Shown here: piece after piece, positions 1 through 12,240 of the stretch
Layout: every line of letters starts with the position of its first letter
How positions within the stretch are numbered: position 1 is the first letter of the stretch
Assembly (NCBI GenBank): GCA_013365325.1
Contig: JABVXV010000043.1
Location: 238,020-302,019, forward strand
Source of the DNA: Dipetalonema caudispina
Lineage: Eukaryota; Nematoda; Chromadorea; Rhabditida; Onchocercidae
Direction of reading: 5' to 3'
Length of the DNA stretch: 64,000 nucleotides
Notes under the pieces: model-generated
The model's database searches: none
What the model was told of the DNA's origin: nothing
What the model saw: the letters and a program-made list of their open reading frames with translations, nothing else
Program-made: the position numbers and the translations under genes

Positions 1-59
1 TTTTTGATGGGAAATGAAATATAAGTGAAAATATGCAAATTAATTGAAATATACACTAC

Positions 60-3000
60 CGATGATTAAATTAGCAGATACGCCAGGTGTTGAAAAATCG
101 GTTTTAGTGTTATCAACAATTACTGTACCCGTTCGTCCCATCCGTTCAAGCGTTACACTGTGCCATACTGCTCCATCCGTTATTTTTTCTGCCGTTGTCT
201 GTTAAAAAAGCTGTCGCCTTAGCAACGTTAGTGATATTTTAGAAATTTTAGTTTTTTTTTTTTTTTTTTTCAAAAGAATTGGCTGACATAAACTAATCAT
301 TTGCTAAATTTAAACTATAATTTAATTTATAGTATACAAATAAGAAAGCAATTTAAAATGCTTATAGGAAACAAAAATAAATGTAAATTGATATTTTAAC
401 AACCTGCAATCTGATATGTCCTGATCCTAGATTAATGATCATAAATAGATGACCATCAATCAATTCAAAAGCAACATAATCATGTCCTGTTTTCGCAGTT
501 GGTAATGATCCATGATAAAGAATAAGACCATCAAGTTCTCGTGTTCGTAGCTGAAAACCTGAAATCTCTGAAAAATTTACTCGTAAAAAACATTACGATA
601 TGCATAATGCATTAAAAAAAAATAGAGTATCTGAAATGATCGATAATGATTTTTTTCTTTCAAATTTCTAATCAAAATAGAATTTATCACAATGTCTAAT
701 TTTATTAATTAAGAAAAAAAAAAAACCATAAATTAAATCAATTAGACATTTCAAAAAGAATTGAACAGAAAAATCAATCTAAGAAAAAAAAAAAATGATC
801 GATTCTCTTAGTGCAATCCTCACTTGTACTTTAAAGTTGTTATAAAATTAAACTACAAATTACTCAAACTGCCGCTGGCTACTGAATTCCATTTAGGTAA
901 TGTAATGAAATGTTGGCCAGTGTTGAACGAAAATACATCTGCATATATTGTTGGTTTACTACAAGAAAATGTTAAATCGCCCTCTGATCGTATAATTGAT
1001 TGCCCGTATCCTTGATCGGCTAATGTTATAAAATTAATCAAATAAGCATCAGCTTCGTATTTAATCTGAAAATGTGGGAAAAGTGTAATTATTTGAAAAA
1101 AAAAAAAAGAAAAAAACAAATATCGTTCTTGATGAAATCATATTGATATATGTGATAAGTTGAAAAAATACCTTCTTCAAGCAACCTCGGAAATTTTCCA
1201 CTTTAATTCCCGGAATATTCTTATTTTTGGGTAAACCACCCAAATAAGCAAATGAATTAACAAGCCAATCAATTTCTGGCGCATATTGGCGTATTTCATC
1301 TTTCAGGCCATCCACGCTCAAAGTCATCTGAAAGAAAAAAAAAAAAATCTAAGCAAGCAATTAAAATAACTTATCGACAAAGAATTTTGTCGTGTTAAAG
1401 GGATAGCAAAAATTCTTTTCTTTCATTTCTTTTTTTCAAAGTTACAAAAATATTAAAATCAGGAAATTGAAATCTGATCAATCCAAAATAAGAAAAACCT
1501 TTCATTTTCATTGCATTGATTCTAACTGATTTAAATAAATCGGTAAGTTACGACAAAATTCTAACCTGTCCCCCATTTTTTAAACAAAACGATAGCAAAA
1601 CAATTTTGCAAAAAATAATAAATTAATTAAAATTAATGAAATACATCCGTAGAAAAAAAAAAAAAAACACAAGCAGATAACTAATCGTACTAAAGTATAC
1701 ATTTGATTAGCAATTGAATTTCATTGCGTACATCAAACTTCATATAATCTAACAAAGAACGACATGCAAAAAAAAAAAAAAAAAATTAAAATATTTGTGA
1801 AAAAAAAAAACGACATTGAAAATAAGAAAACATCAAATTTATGCAAATTTTAAGATTGGAAAAAAGACAAAACAATAGAGGAAGCAAAATGTTTGCTTTT
1901 TTTTAAAAATATATTTTGGTTTAAGCTTATCTACAATACTTTCAATACTTCTGATAACATTTTTATTGATTGTTTCAAAATTCTATGCTATAAATAGTAA
2001 AAAAAAAAATTTTTCAAATATGATAAAATACATGTCAAATTTAAATTTAATGTGAGCCAAAATTATAGTTGTCTTTTATCAGCTGGTAATCGGACAGATA
2101 TGACATAGGAGAACATTGTGCAGCCCATGCGGTGACCAATGAATTCATAATTTTCTAATTACTTAATTAATTTTCAAAAGTAATGGTAGTAGTAAAAATT
2201 ATGATTATGTTACTTCAGCAAGAAATTAACTTAGTTGGACATTTTTACATACATCTAATCATTGTTGTGTAATCTCAACTTTCAGCATATTTCATAAAAT
2301 TTAAGTTAAATTTGTTATTAATGATATAACAGAAGGTTGAATAAAATTATAATCAAATAAAAAATAAAAAACAAAATTAAAATTTAAAAAATGTGACCAT
2401 TTTCACGAACAAATTAAAACACTTGAAGAAAAAAGAAACACACAGCAAATAAATTTTGTAATTTGAAAAAACTTGCCAAACAAACAAAGATTTTACAAAT
2501 TTTTTCAAATGTATTTAAGTTTAGATTATGATCGAGAAAAAAAGTGATAAAAAATTGAAAATTAGTTAAAAATTTACTAAAATTAAGAAAGAATGAATAA
2601 TGAATGAATGAAGGGAAAGTAATCCTGGGGATAAAAAAATTGAAGAAAGTTCTATTACTAACAAAAATATTTGTAAACGAAGCCATGCTAAAATTTCTAA
2701 AAAAAAAAAAAAAAGGAAAACTTTTTTTTTTCAATAAAATGCTTAGCAAAACAAAGAAAAAAAAAAAAAAAATGAATTCATTTTTGACACACCTCAATTG
2801 GTCACTTACATGTACTGAAGCGACAGATGCTGTTCTCTGAAGTTTTTTTAAATTCAGTTATCCATATGTTATACTATTAATATTAAATTATTGAAATGAT
2901 AATAAATGCCTTAATGATAAGATTATTGGAGGTATGAAATTAGCTGAATAATTTTCATCTCATTTCCTCAAATTAATTTTAAGTTATCATTTTTCATTTA

Positions 3001-3880
3001 TGCAATTTTTCAAAAATCCCATCTTAAATCTTAAAACTAATTAAAGCTGTTTAAATTTGAAATAATCGTACAATGAATAATTGTTATCATAGAATGAAAA
3101 TAGTCTAAGAATTGCGAATTTATTCCATATTAAATCTTCTACATCAAATTTTGCATAAATTAAAAATTTTCCATCATTTGCAAAATTTCCTAAACCTAAA
3201 TTCAAAGTAGGTTCCAAGAGAAGTAGTGCAAATCCTTTAATCTTCTAATAAAAGACAGTGTCATCTTCCAAATACTTTAAAATTCAACCTCTAATAGATC
3301 ACTAAAAGTTCAGGAATTTGTGAAAGCTGATGTATTTCAGAAATCGAAGGAATATTTAAAGCCTGAAAACTGAACTAACCAACGTTAGCGTCCTAAAAAC
3401 AATAACTGTATGCCATCGGTCATCATCATATCGACCTGATGGATAATCGCTGAAAATTCGTATTAACCGTTTTTCAGTGCCAGCAAATTTTGATGCTGCA
3501 ACAACTGCGCCGTCATCCAGGATGATGTGAATATAATTCTGTAATAAAGTGAAGTGTAAAAAATCAATAAAAAGATAACCTAAGTAAAATATCCTGTTGA
3601 AGATGCAAAATTTTTAATCAAAACTCCAGAAGTTGACATTATTTTTTTAATAAATTTACATCAATTTGATATTTTTACTGTTAAAAAAATCTAAAACATT
3701 CAAAAATTTGAAGATATACCAGATGATCACCACCGATATATAGCAGAGCTCGTTTATGTTTCGTTTTGAATGATAATGTAATATTTTCCGTTCGAAAACG
3801 GATAATTCCTGCCGAATTATTGCTAACATCATAACCGATCAATTCATGACCATTGAATGATAAGTCGGAATCAAACCGAG
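60..3880 (-). CDS. nrx-1: Neurexin exons for LNS2 and start of LNS3
   Basis: LNS2 is built from 3720-3880 (ARFDSDLSFNGHELIGYDVS, ITLSFKT, ALLYIGGDHL), 3380-3538 (IILDDGAVVAASKF, DDRWHTVIVFRTL) and 1172-1327 (LSVDGLKDEIRQ, FAYLGGLP, GCLKK). Exon 864/870-1065 gives the inter-domain segment and opens LNS3 (TLPKWNSVASG). LNS3 continues in 404-567 (FQLRTRELDGLILYHG, FELIDGHLFMIINLGSG) and 60-198 (DGAVWHSVTLERMGRTG, VDNTKTDFSTPG). Two candidate donors six nt apart end exon 864/870-1065, so two residues are ambiguous. Pairwise similarity to neurexin LNS2/LNS3 is strong by eye, including the spacing of the WH and GG motifs. LNS3 is incomplete in the window. Confidence 0.88.
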
Positions 3881-6800
3881 CTGGAAAAAAAAAAATCAAC
3901 TGAATCGGAAACTATTTCGGGGAAAAAGTATCATTCAATCGATATTATTTGCATATTTTCACAGTTTGTTAATACAATTTCATTAATTAAGAACTTAAGT
4001 CTTAAAAAAAAACTGGCAGATAATACTGTTTCATTTTTAAGAGATCGCCGGTTTTATCACAGTCAAATATCTCTGAATTACAATAACTCAAATTCAAACT
4101 TCAACTACCTTGTTCACAACGATTTCCTTGAAAATCGGTAAATGAACAATCACATTTCGGTCCTTCATTTGTACTATAGCAATTACCGCCATTTTGACAG
4201 AAATGATCATTTTTACCAGCGATATTTGTTGACGTACATAAATCATCGTCCGATTGTCTTATACCAACGCTTTCGATTAGTTGCGGTGATGTGACACCTG
4301 AAAAAAATCATCTGTAAATTCGCTTTAATCTAATGAGAAGTTAAAATTTTTTTTTATAAAATAAGAATGAAAAATGTTGTAAATAAATAATGATAGAAGT
4401 AAATAAACAACAACTAAAAAAATATATGGATGCATAGGTAAATTAAAAAAGGAATTAAATAAGAGATACAATTATATTATTGTTTAAACAAATGATTTTT
4501 TTTTTTGGTTATGAATAAGTAAACAAAATGAAAATTTAACAATTAAATAAAGTATGAAATAAAAATAAATTCATAAATTAAGTAATAGTAACCTTGTGGA
4601 TAAAGCCTATATACTAAATTTTTTACTCCACCGATAAATGAGATTGTATGCCGTTTCAATGGTGAACTCATTGCGCCAAGTAAGTATATATCCTTGAAAT
4701 TTCTTTTTTCTTTTTTTGAATTATTACAAGAATCAATTACAAAGTATTTGCAATTTTACTTTCATTTTTTTTTTTTTTTTTATTATAATGAAAATGAATT
4801 CCAACAATTACAAAAAAAAAAAAAAAAAAATTCCTCTAAATTTCTCCCCTTCCTCCCAAAAAAAAAAGAAAAAATACTGAAATACAATCTAACAAAGTAC
4901 CTTCGGAACACCGCCAATAAACATATCGGAGTTTGTTTTTAAATTACCAAAAACAAAACTATGTTGATTGAGAGTTTTGAAAAGGACTATATCATCCAAT
5001 TGTAATTTAACATTTTCCCAAGCCTGAAATTAATTTGAAGAGATATTGTAACATGACAAATCATTCATTGTATTACTTCTCTCTCTCGAAATTATTTCCC
5101 CTCTTCAAAAAAAAAAAAAAAAAAAGAGAAAAATATTTAAGTGATAAGGGCGAGGTTAAAATTTCAATGAGATACTTTTTTAAACAAAGAATGATTATTC
5201 GAGAAATTATCTCTATTTCAATTAACCATACTTTGAATTTGAATTTTGAAGCACTTGAGAAATTTCCAAATAACAATCATAAATTATGCTTTAGGAATTA
5301 ATCCGAAACTAAAAGACACTTTCTGAAGTGGAAAAATTAGCATACTTATCCCACATTTATCATAATTCGACATTCCTAATTTACAAACATATTTTGATAA
5401 TGCTAAATTGCTTCACTTTATCTTCATTACCTAAATTATCTGAATAACCCATTTAGTGATTTAGGTACATGATCTTTTGCTATGATGTGAAAGTAACCTG
5501 AAATAATGTTAATCGATGCCATCGATAGTCACTCACTTCCATATCATTCAATCGCATCGTAATAACTGGTCTTTCTGTTGATAAGTAATTTGTTTCATCT
5601 CCTAATCTGTAAAAATTAATTAAACTTTGTAAATTTTCAATTCTAATTCATAAAAATTAATTAAACTCTTAAAAGAAAAACAGACGTTAAGTCTGTCTTG
5701 CTCATAAATAATACCCGACGTAGAAATCCAAACAAGATAAAAAGCTTAAAATTAATTTATTAATAATAAAAAAAAAAGGTCAACTGAAGAAAATTACTTA
5801 CAATGCTTAATTAAAGACTAGCAAGGATCAAAGACTACGAATGAAATAAATGTGAAAAAATTTGAAGAGTATGTGAAGGATATAAATATATGTTTTAAAT
5901 GTACTACTTTTTTTCAGGTATAATTCAGGATAAGTTAAAGGTCAAATTTGATTAATTCGTATAACATCTGATCATGTAAGATCCGAATGTAGCAACGCTT
6001 TTTTCTTCTTTTTTTTTTTTTTGAAAAGTTCACTCATCAAATATATAGAGAGAACTTCAAGAAATCATAACAAGTGAAAAAAGATCCTTGATTTGAGAGC
6101 CAGTTGTGTTATTATTACAAAGAATTACATCAACTAATAGTCTCATGGAAGAAGCCAGAGATTATATGGAGCCAGAAGCCTATTCTTGAAATGGATAACC
6201 CAAACTTTATCTAAAAAAAGCAGCTAAAATTTTAGTCAGTGATCAATAAATGCTATGTTAAAGCTAATTCAAGAAAATGCTTCAATTAAAAAGCTTTAAT
6301 TGAAATTAATTATTTTAATTTTCCATTTTTACAGCTATTATTAGTTCAAATTTCTGCCAAATATAATTTCGGTATTTCTATAAAATCTCTTAATTAAATT
6401 TTATCATACCTGAAGTCCAATTGTAATTTCTTGTTAGCAATTGTAAACGAATAAAAATTTCCTTGAATTCCACCATCATCAGTATACAATAGTAATGCAT
6501 TGCTTTGTTTCGTTCGAAAATCCAACGATAGTTGATTTTCAAATGTATGTACCCATTTTGGATACCTGTAATATTCATTTCTTATTTTTATCAATCAATG
6601 ATTTTACAGCTTTAAATTTAAATTAAATGAAATTTTTAATGAAAAAAAAAATCACTGCTATATTTGAATGGCATAACTTACCTTGCATATGAACCAGGTG
6701 CTCCAGAAAGCAATATAGCATTTGATCCTTCCGCTAACAATATCATCAATAAAAATAATAGTTTCAACAAGTTGAAATATTCACAACCGTATTGCCATAA

Positions 6801-7730
6801 CGAAGATTTGAAATTGTTACTATCAGTAGGAACAGTGAATTCAGAATATTTCCGGAGATAATTTAGGATAAAATTAGCAGTACAATGAACTGATATTGTT
6901 TTCCGATTGTATTCCATAGAAGAGGATGATAAAAAAGAAGGTGATAAAATGGATGATTGTGATTGTTGAGGTGATGATATGGCTTCTTTCATTGTTGACG
7001 GTTTTGATATAAACCATTTCGTTTGATATTTTGTTAAACTTTGTCTTCGTTTACATGGTGTATTCAGAAGCATAAATGGACAGGTATAACTTTTAGATAG
7101 CACTTGAGGATTTGTAAATGACCCATTAAATTCTAAAATTGAATCCAGGTCTCGAGAATATGAGGCAGTATTTGCGTAATCTATGAATAGACTTATTTTA
7201 AGATCAGAACCTGAAACATTACTTGATCCTGGTTCAGCTTCTTTTAATATTGATAATTTGCCTGAGACATCATTTTGAGCAATTAATTTTTGTTGTAAAT
7301 CTATAGAATAACAGTGAAATATCGAGCTGAATTTTTTCCTGGTCAAAATAAAATGACCAAATTTATGCTTTGATTGAAAATGTGCTTTACTATTTTTTTT
7401 GCATAAAAAACAGAATCTCAAAAATTTTTCCGTCTTTTCGCTTCCAAATAACAATATTTCCGTCTTTTTGAAACAGCACACTTCCTCCATGGAACATGGA
7501 TCAAGTAGAAGAAGACATTGATCTGGATATGAGAAATTTAGGAAAGTTGAAATTTGGTCATCACAAAAGTGCACCACTCTAATATTGGCAAACGTAATTG
7601 GCAACTGTTGAGAATATCGACTTCCATAGCAAATCCTGAATTTGTTTATAGGTAGAAATTTTAAATGAACATCTTTATACCATTTTATTTTGCTACACTG
7701 AGAAATTTCATACTTCTTGGGTAAAACCAT
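60..7730 (-). CDS. nrx-1: Neurexin, N-terminal part (gene continues beyond left edge)
   Basis: Presynaptic type-I adhesion receptor family; alpha-neurexins carry LNS1-EGF-LNS2-LNS3-EGF-LNS4-LNS5-EGF-LNS6 plus a membrane segment and a PDZ-binding tail. Twelve minus-strand exons can be joined in phase: 6682-7730, 6410-6565, 5498-5606, 4901-5023, 4593-4692, 4109-4297, 3720-3880, 3380-3538, 1172-1327, 864(or 870)-1065, 404-567 and 60-198, about 902 residues so far. The order LNS1, EGF1, LNS2, LNS3 with no discoidin domain at the front separates it from CASPR/neurexin-IV proteins. The LNS2-LNS3 linker (GCLKK, then TLPKWNS) matches the vertebrate alpha-neurexin pattern. The remaining LNS/EGF repeats, membrane helix and tail must lie left of position 1. 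The family call is firm; individual boundaries are inferred from splice signals and phase. Confidence 0.9.
1328..3379 (-). other. 2.05-kb intron of the neurexin gene
   Basis: This lies between the exon ending FRTLTL and the exon starting MTLSVDGL, which join in phase 0 to a normal WH-to-VDG strand spacing, so no coding exon is missing here. It contains only A/T-rich sequence with many mononucleotide runs. I see no ORF with family resemblance, no RNA gene and no organised repeat. Confidence 0.7.
4109..6565 (-). CDS. nrx-1: Neurexin exons for LNS1 and EGF1
   Basis: Five exons: 6410-6565 (starts YPKWVHTFENQLSLDFRT), 5498-5606 (ends YRWHRLTLFQ), 4901-5023 (LDDIVLFKTL then FIGGVPK), 4593-4692 (MSSPLKRH, GGVKNLVYRLYPQ) and 4109-4297. 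Together the first four complete a laminin-G/LNS fold with the typical WH strand and the GG-x-P turn. The exon 4109-4297 encodes a short linker and one EGF repeat with six cysteines (residues about 532, 545, 551, 560, 562 and 572; CQNGGNC core). The acceptor of 4593-4692 reads TTTCAAG rather than the usual CAG; it is required by phase. All phases agree. Introns of about 0.2-0.8 kb between them hold only A/T-rich sequence. Confidence 0.88.
6682..7730 (-). CDS. nrx-1: Neurexin first coding exon: long N-terminal extension plus hydrophobic signal segment
   Basis: One open exon of 1049 nt (349 codons plus 2 nt). The ATG at 7730 follows an in-frame TAA by two codons and has an A-rich, G+4 start context. 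The last 32 residues hold a hydrophobic run (about 319-333, NLLKLLFLLMILLAEGSNA) followed by LLSGAPGSYAR, the first strand of LNS1. A normal neurexin would start shortly before the hydrophobic run. Here about 318 residues precede it, rich in Ser, Lys, Phe and Cys and without a domain I recognise. Internal Met codons at 6992 and 6917 could give a shorter product with a more ordinary signal peptide. The donor GTAAGT lies just left of 6682. An open frame this long is very unlikely by chance at this AT content, so I treat it as coding; which Met is used is uncertain. Confidence 0.7.
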
Positions 7731-10700
7731 TTTTCTTTACATTATGAAATATAGCAGTCCATTGAGTAATTCCAATTTTTAACCATGAAAAAGGATTACA
7801 AATAAAATAAATCTTTATTTGAATTGAGTGATCAGATAGATAGAAAATTTGTAAATTCTCTCAAGAGTAGTAAATCAATATTTTCAGTGTAGTATGATAG
7901 CGAATCAATTTTAAATCAGAAACAAACCGAAAAGTGAACCGATCATTAGTCATGCATTATCGTCTTTTTGATTTTGATCGTTGGATAATGTATGAAAACA
8001 TAAAGCTGTGATAAGGCAATTTCAATAAACGTCTGATACTGAAAAAATTTGCATTTTTAACAGTAAAATAAGCAAAATCATTAGCTGATTCAGAAGATGA
8101 AAGTATCGATTATCACATATTTTTTGTTTTCATTCTTCTGCTACATGCTATATTGTTTCTACAAACGCACTGCTCATAATAGACGTTGCATTGAAATTCA
8201 AAACGTAATACATTCCTATTATCATATCATTTATCACAAGGATGATAACTACTGTCACAGTCCTAAAATATTTTACAGTATTTGAAATTGTCAAACCTAG
8301 TAAAAGAGTTTGAAATATGTGAAATGAGCAAGAGTTTTAGGCATTATTTCTTCTCTGGTTAATTTTATCTCTTAGTATCTTTAACCTTTAATCAAACATA
8401 AATCATACATTTTTTTTTTTTCAAAATGTTTAAAGTACAATAGTAAAATAAGAGCAATAAATTTGCATTCAATGAATCTATGAATCTGTGAAAGATGATG
8501 AAAGAGTATAAAAGTTTCGAATAAATTAAAAAAGTAAAATATAGCGTTGCGTCGAATCCAATAATTTTGCGAAAAAACGTAAGCAAAATTATTATTCGTT
8601 CATTTTACCAAATTTACTGTTAGTGATAATAAATGAGATAAGGGAAAAAGATAATAATAATAAATGATAAATAAAGATATGAAAAAAAAAATACATCAAA
8701 CTGTCATTAATAAAAAATTTTTTCTTCTAAAAATGATTTATCACCTGCAAACTTTTTTCTCATCGCTTAGTTTATGCGAAGTAAACATAAAATAAGTCAA
8801 ATTTGTTGATCAAAATTGTTGATTAATTAATTATGCATTAGATAAATTTTCACCTGATTATATCAGTTGTAAGGTTAAAAAAAAAAACTCAAATAAATAG
8901 TTTAATCAATGTGTCGTTCTTCCACAAAATGGAAATGAAAGGAAAACATTGAATCAAAATATAAGATGGGATAACATAAATTTTGTGTTTTTAAATAATA
9001 ATATAGCAAAAAAAAAAAAAAAAAAAAAAAGAAAAGAAGAAAAAATAGATGAATTTTTATTTGCTAGCATGAAATTCTATTGCTATACATTGATTTAATA
9101 TTGCTTTAATATCATAAATTTAAAATCATATCCAAGTTATGATCCCTTAAATTTCCACACATATATTTTTAACTATCCAAAACTGCAAAGCTATTTTACA
9201 AATAATAATTTTCTAACTAAACAATTGTAGAAAAAACAAAAAAGGAAACTAATTAATTAATTAACTAAAATGTAACTAAATGATGCAATTATTATATGAA
9301 ATTTTCCAACTTTCACATGACAATGATAATAAATTGGAAAGAAATAACAAAATTTGAATTTATAGAAGAATGTAAATAGTAATGATTCATGATTAGAGAA
9401 CTTTTACAAACTAATGTAATTCAATCTTTTAAAAAATAAGCAAACAAAATGGCGAAGAAGGAAGTAATGCGAAATAACTATGATACTAATACTTATTAAG
9501 AAAACTGAAATATATCTCAACAGCTAAAGATTGCCTGTTTTTTTTTTTTTTTTTTTTTTTTTTCCATCTATTGACAGGTTTTATGCATATTCTCATCTTT
9601 TTCAAATAGCTATATGGTCTCTAATTTATCGTTGCTTGAGAACTTCAAAAAAAAAATTCGCACTCATTTTTAGCTGCGTAAAAAAAAAAAAAAAAAAAGA
9701 AAAAATAGAAGAGAAAAGATTATTAATGTTTGGAAAAAAAAAAAAGAAGTAAAATATTAATTATCAATAGTTACTTTTATTAGAGAATGAAAAGTAAAAA
9801 GTATTTAAAACAATGATAATTAAAATTTATCATTGAATTTTCTAAAAAAAAAAAAAAAAAAAAAAAGAAAGTTTATCTATTAGAATTACAATAAATGAAA
9901 TGAACAGCACTTTTTTAAAAATGATGTATTTTGTTCAAAGTAATTTTCATTCATCAACGTGTTCATTTTCAAACTTTCATAGTAAGAAATGACGAATTGA
10001 AATTTATTGAGAGAAGTTAGTGAAGATTCATTCTTTTTCACATTTCTCATCGATATGATATGTGACATTATTTGAAAAATGACCCTTTCATTTTCATGAA
10101 TGTTATTGTGAAAAGCATTCCCCATTGGATTTCTATTTTGGCTAACTAGACTATGCCTAATGACCACTTCAATTTAAATTTAAATTGAGCACTTTTCATG
10201 TAAGCTGGTCAGTAAATACTCTTTCAAGGAATGTAAATTATAATGTCAAATATTTCAAGCTATAACAACAATTAGCAAATGAATAACATTAAAGATTCTC
10301 AAAATTACCAATAACATACAAATAGAAGTAAAAAGATGAATTTGACATTAATTACATCAACTTTGATTATTATTATTATTATTATTATTATGATTATTAT
10401 TACTATTATTATTAGCATTTTGAAGAAAGTAATATTTCTTAAGTTCACAAGAGAAATTATGAATAAAACATCAGTTGGCCAATTCTGGAAAGTAGGATGT
10501 TAGTGAGCAAGCCTTTTTTTTTTTTTTTTTTTTTTTTCTAGTCACTTGGCTTATATGTTTGGTTCGATCCATGGAGTATATAGCTTTATCTAAGCTATCT
10601 TCCAAGCGGAGAAATTGAACAACATGGAAGACATTGTCGCTATTCATTATTTAACCTATTCAACTAACAAATTGTAAGAGAAATTCACTTGAACAATTGT

Positions 10701-12240
10701 AAATTGGAATAATCTGTATGAAAGAGATTGACATTATCACCTGAATTTTTGAATATCTTTTTTTTTTTTTTTTTCACATCCATCTTTTTGCATAAACATA
10801 AAGATTTGGAAAGGAAATTAGTTAATCGATTTGTCTCACCGAATGATACCTTTTGATAATTCCAGATAGATTGAATTATATGGCATTTTATTGTTTTAAT
10901 AAAAGAAGTAAAAAAGTGAGATCAAAATGACAAACTTAAAAATTTCATCATATTCTTAAAATTTTAAAAATGAATCGTTTACTCTTCTATTCACTTTTAG
11001 AAATTAGCAATAACATTGATAGTGGAATTCCGATATATTTTCCTATCAAAATGCATTAACGCTTGCTTAATTAAGCTAGTTGAATTTGATGCAGTACTTA
11101 ATTAATTATTTACTGCACCTAACGGACCAAAATCAGTTTATCTATTATTGCATATCTAACAGAATGATGTAATTACAATTCTTGCCTTATCTCATATCAA
11201 TCAGAAATTAGTTAACTATCATCCAAAACTCTTTTTAATACTTACAAATCAAACATGTATTGAATATAGCTCTATTTCATAATCATTATCAAAATCTATC
11301 TTACAAATATTCAACATTTTTGTATATTTTAAATATTTTCATCCGTTATTGTTATACTTATTGATCGATATCAGTGATAGCATTAGACTTGTTCGTAAAT
11401 TTTCATGAAGTAATTTATCTTTTAAAGCAAAAAGAAAAATGTCACAGAAACATACATACATCTATGAATCACAATACATAACAAAATTTAAGCAAGTTAG
11501 AGATGATAGCATTTTAGATGAAATTTGACGAAGAATTTAAGGAAATAAATTTCCCATTGTTGCAGTTATTTTTAAGGAAAATCAAAATGTAAAAGATGGA
11601 ATTAATCGATCTCAAAGTTTTTCTACATAATAATATGAATTTTGAGAAGAAATATGGTGAATATGCGCATTTAAACTATATTATTATACTTAATAATCTA
11701 TCCAAAATTATACTAAAGTTTACTGAATGCAAAAAAAAAGAAAAAAATGATAAAAAATTGACGAATAAAAAGCGATACACAATACTAGCTTTCCGGAATA
11801 TACTTAGATAAATTTTGATAACCAATTAATGATTTAATAATAGCTTGAAAGATAATGATAAATTAGTTGAAAATAAGTTAATTAGATGTAAAATGTGTAG
11901 GAGAGAAGTAGTAAAAGATTTTCAGAAATTAAATTTTTCAATTTTAATGAGAAAAAAAAAAGAAAATTTAATTGCAAGGAGAAAATAAAAAACGTCAAAA
12001 TTTTGAATAACATCTATTTGCCATTTTGGTTAACAGATTTCAAGCAATCAAAGAAATGAAAATGCGTAACGTATTTAACGTATGAAGCATATATTTATTT
12101 TATACAAACATATCACGAGAAGGAATAATTTTATTAAAATTAATGTAAAACGTATTACAGAGAATAATATTAACGAAAATAAAAACAATATCGAAAAAAG
12201 TTGCTTTTTTTTTTTTTTTTTTTTTTTTTTGAAGTATACT
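7731..12240. other. Intergenic, upstream of neurexin: no gene seen
   Basis: A/T-rich spacer with homopolymer runs (for example near 9006-9030, 9540-9563, 9844-9866 and 10515-10537). An ATT trinucleotide microsatellite lies at 10366-10413. Short ORFs here (8097-8285, 9886-10167, 11596-11811) show no recognisable domain, no splice-phase partners and the base composition of the background. The neurexin promoter should lie at the left end, but I cannot point to a core element. Confidence 0.6.
10366..10413. repeat. ATT trinucleotide microsatellite
   Basis: About sixteen tandem ATT units with a few substitutions (one TGATT and one TACT interruption). It is intergenic and has no coding context. Confidence 0.85.

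Noticed and set aside
2414..2840. Overlapping ORFs on both strands in the neurexin intron
   Set aside because: Built largely from A/T homopolymers giving Lys and Phe runs; the exons on either side join in phase without them.
10547..10606. tRNA-like stretch with GGTTCGATCC (B-box-like), a small stem and a CTTGG...CCAAG outer pair
   Set aside because: No A box, no acceptor or anticodon arms at tRNA spacing, and a T-run directly upstream; most likely chance.
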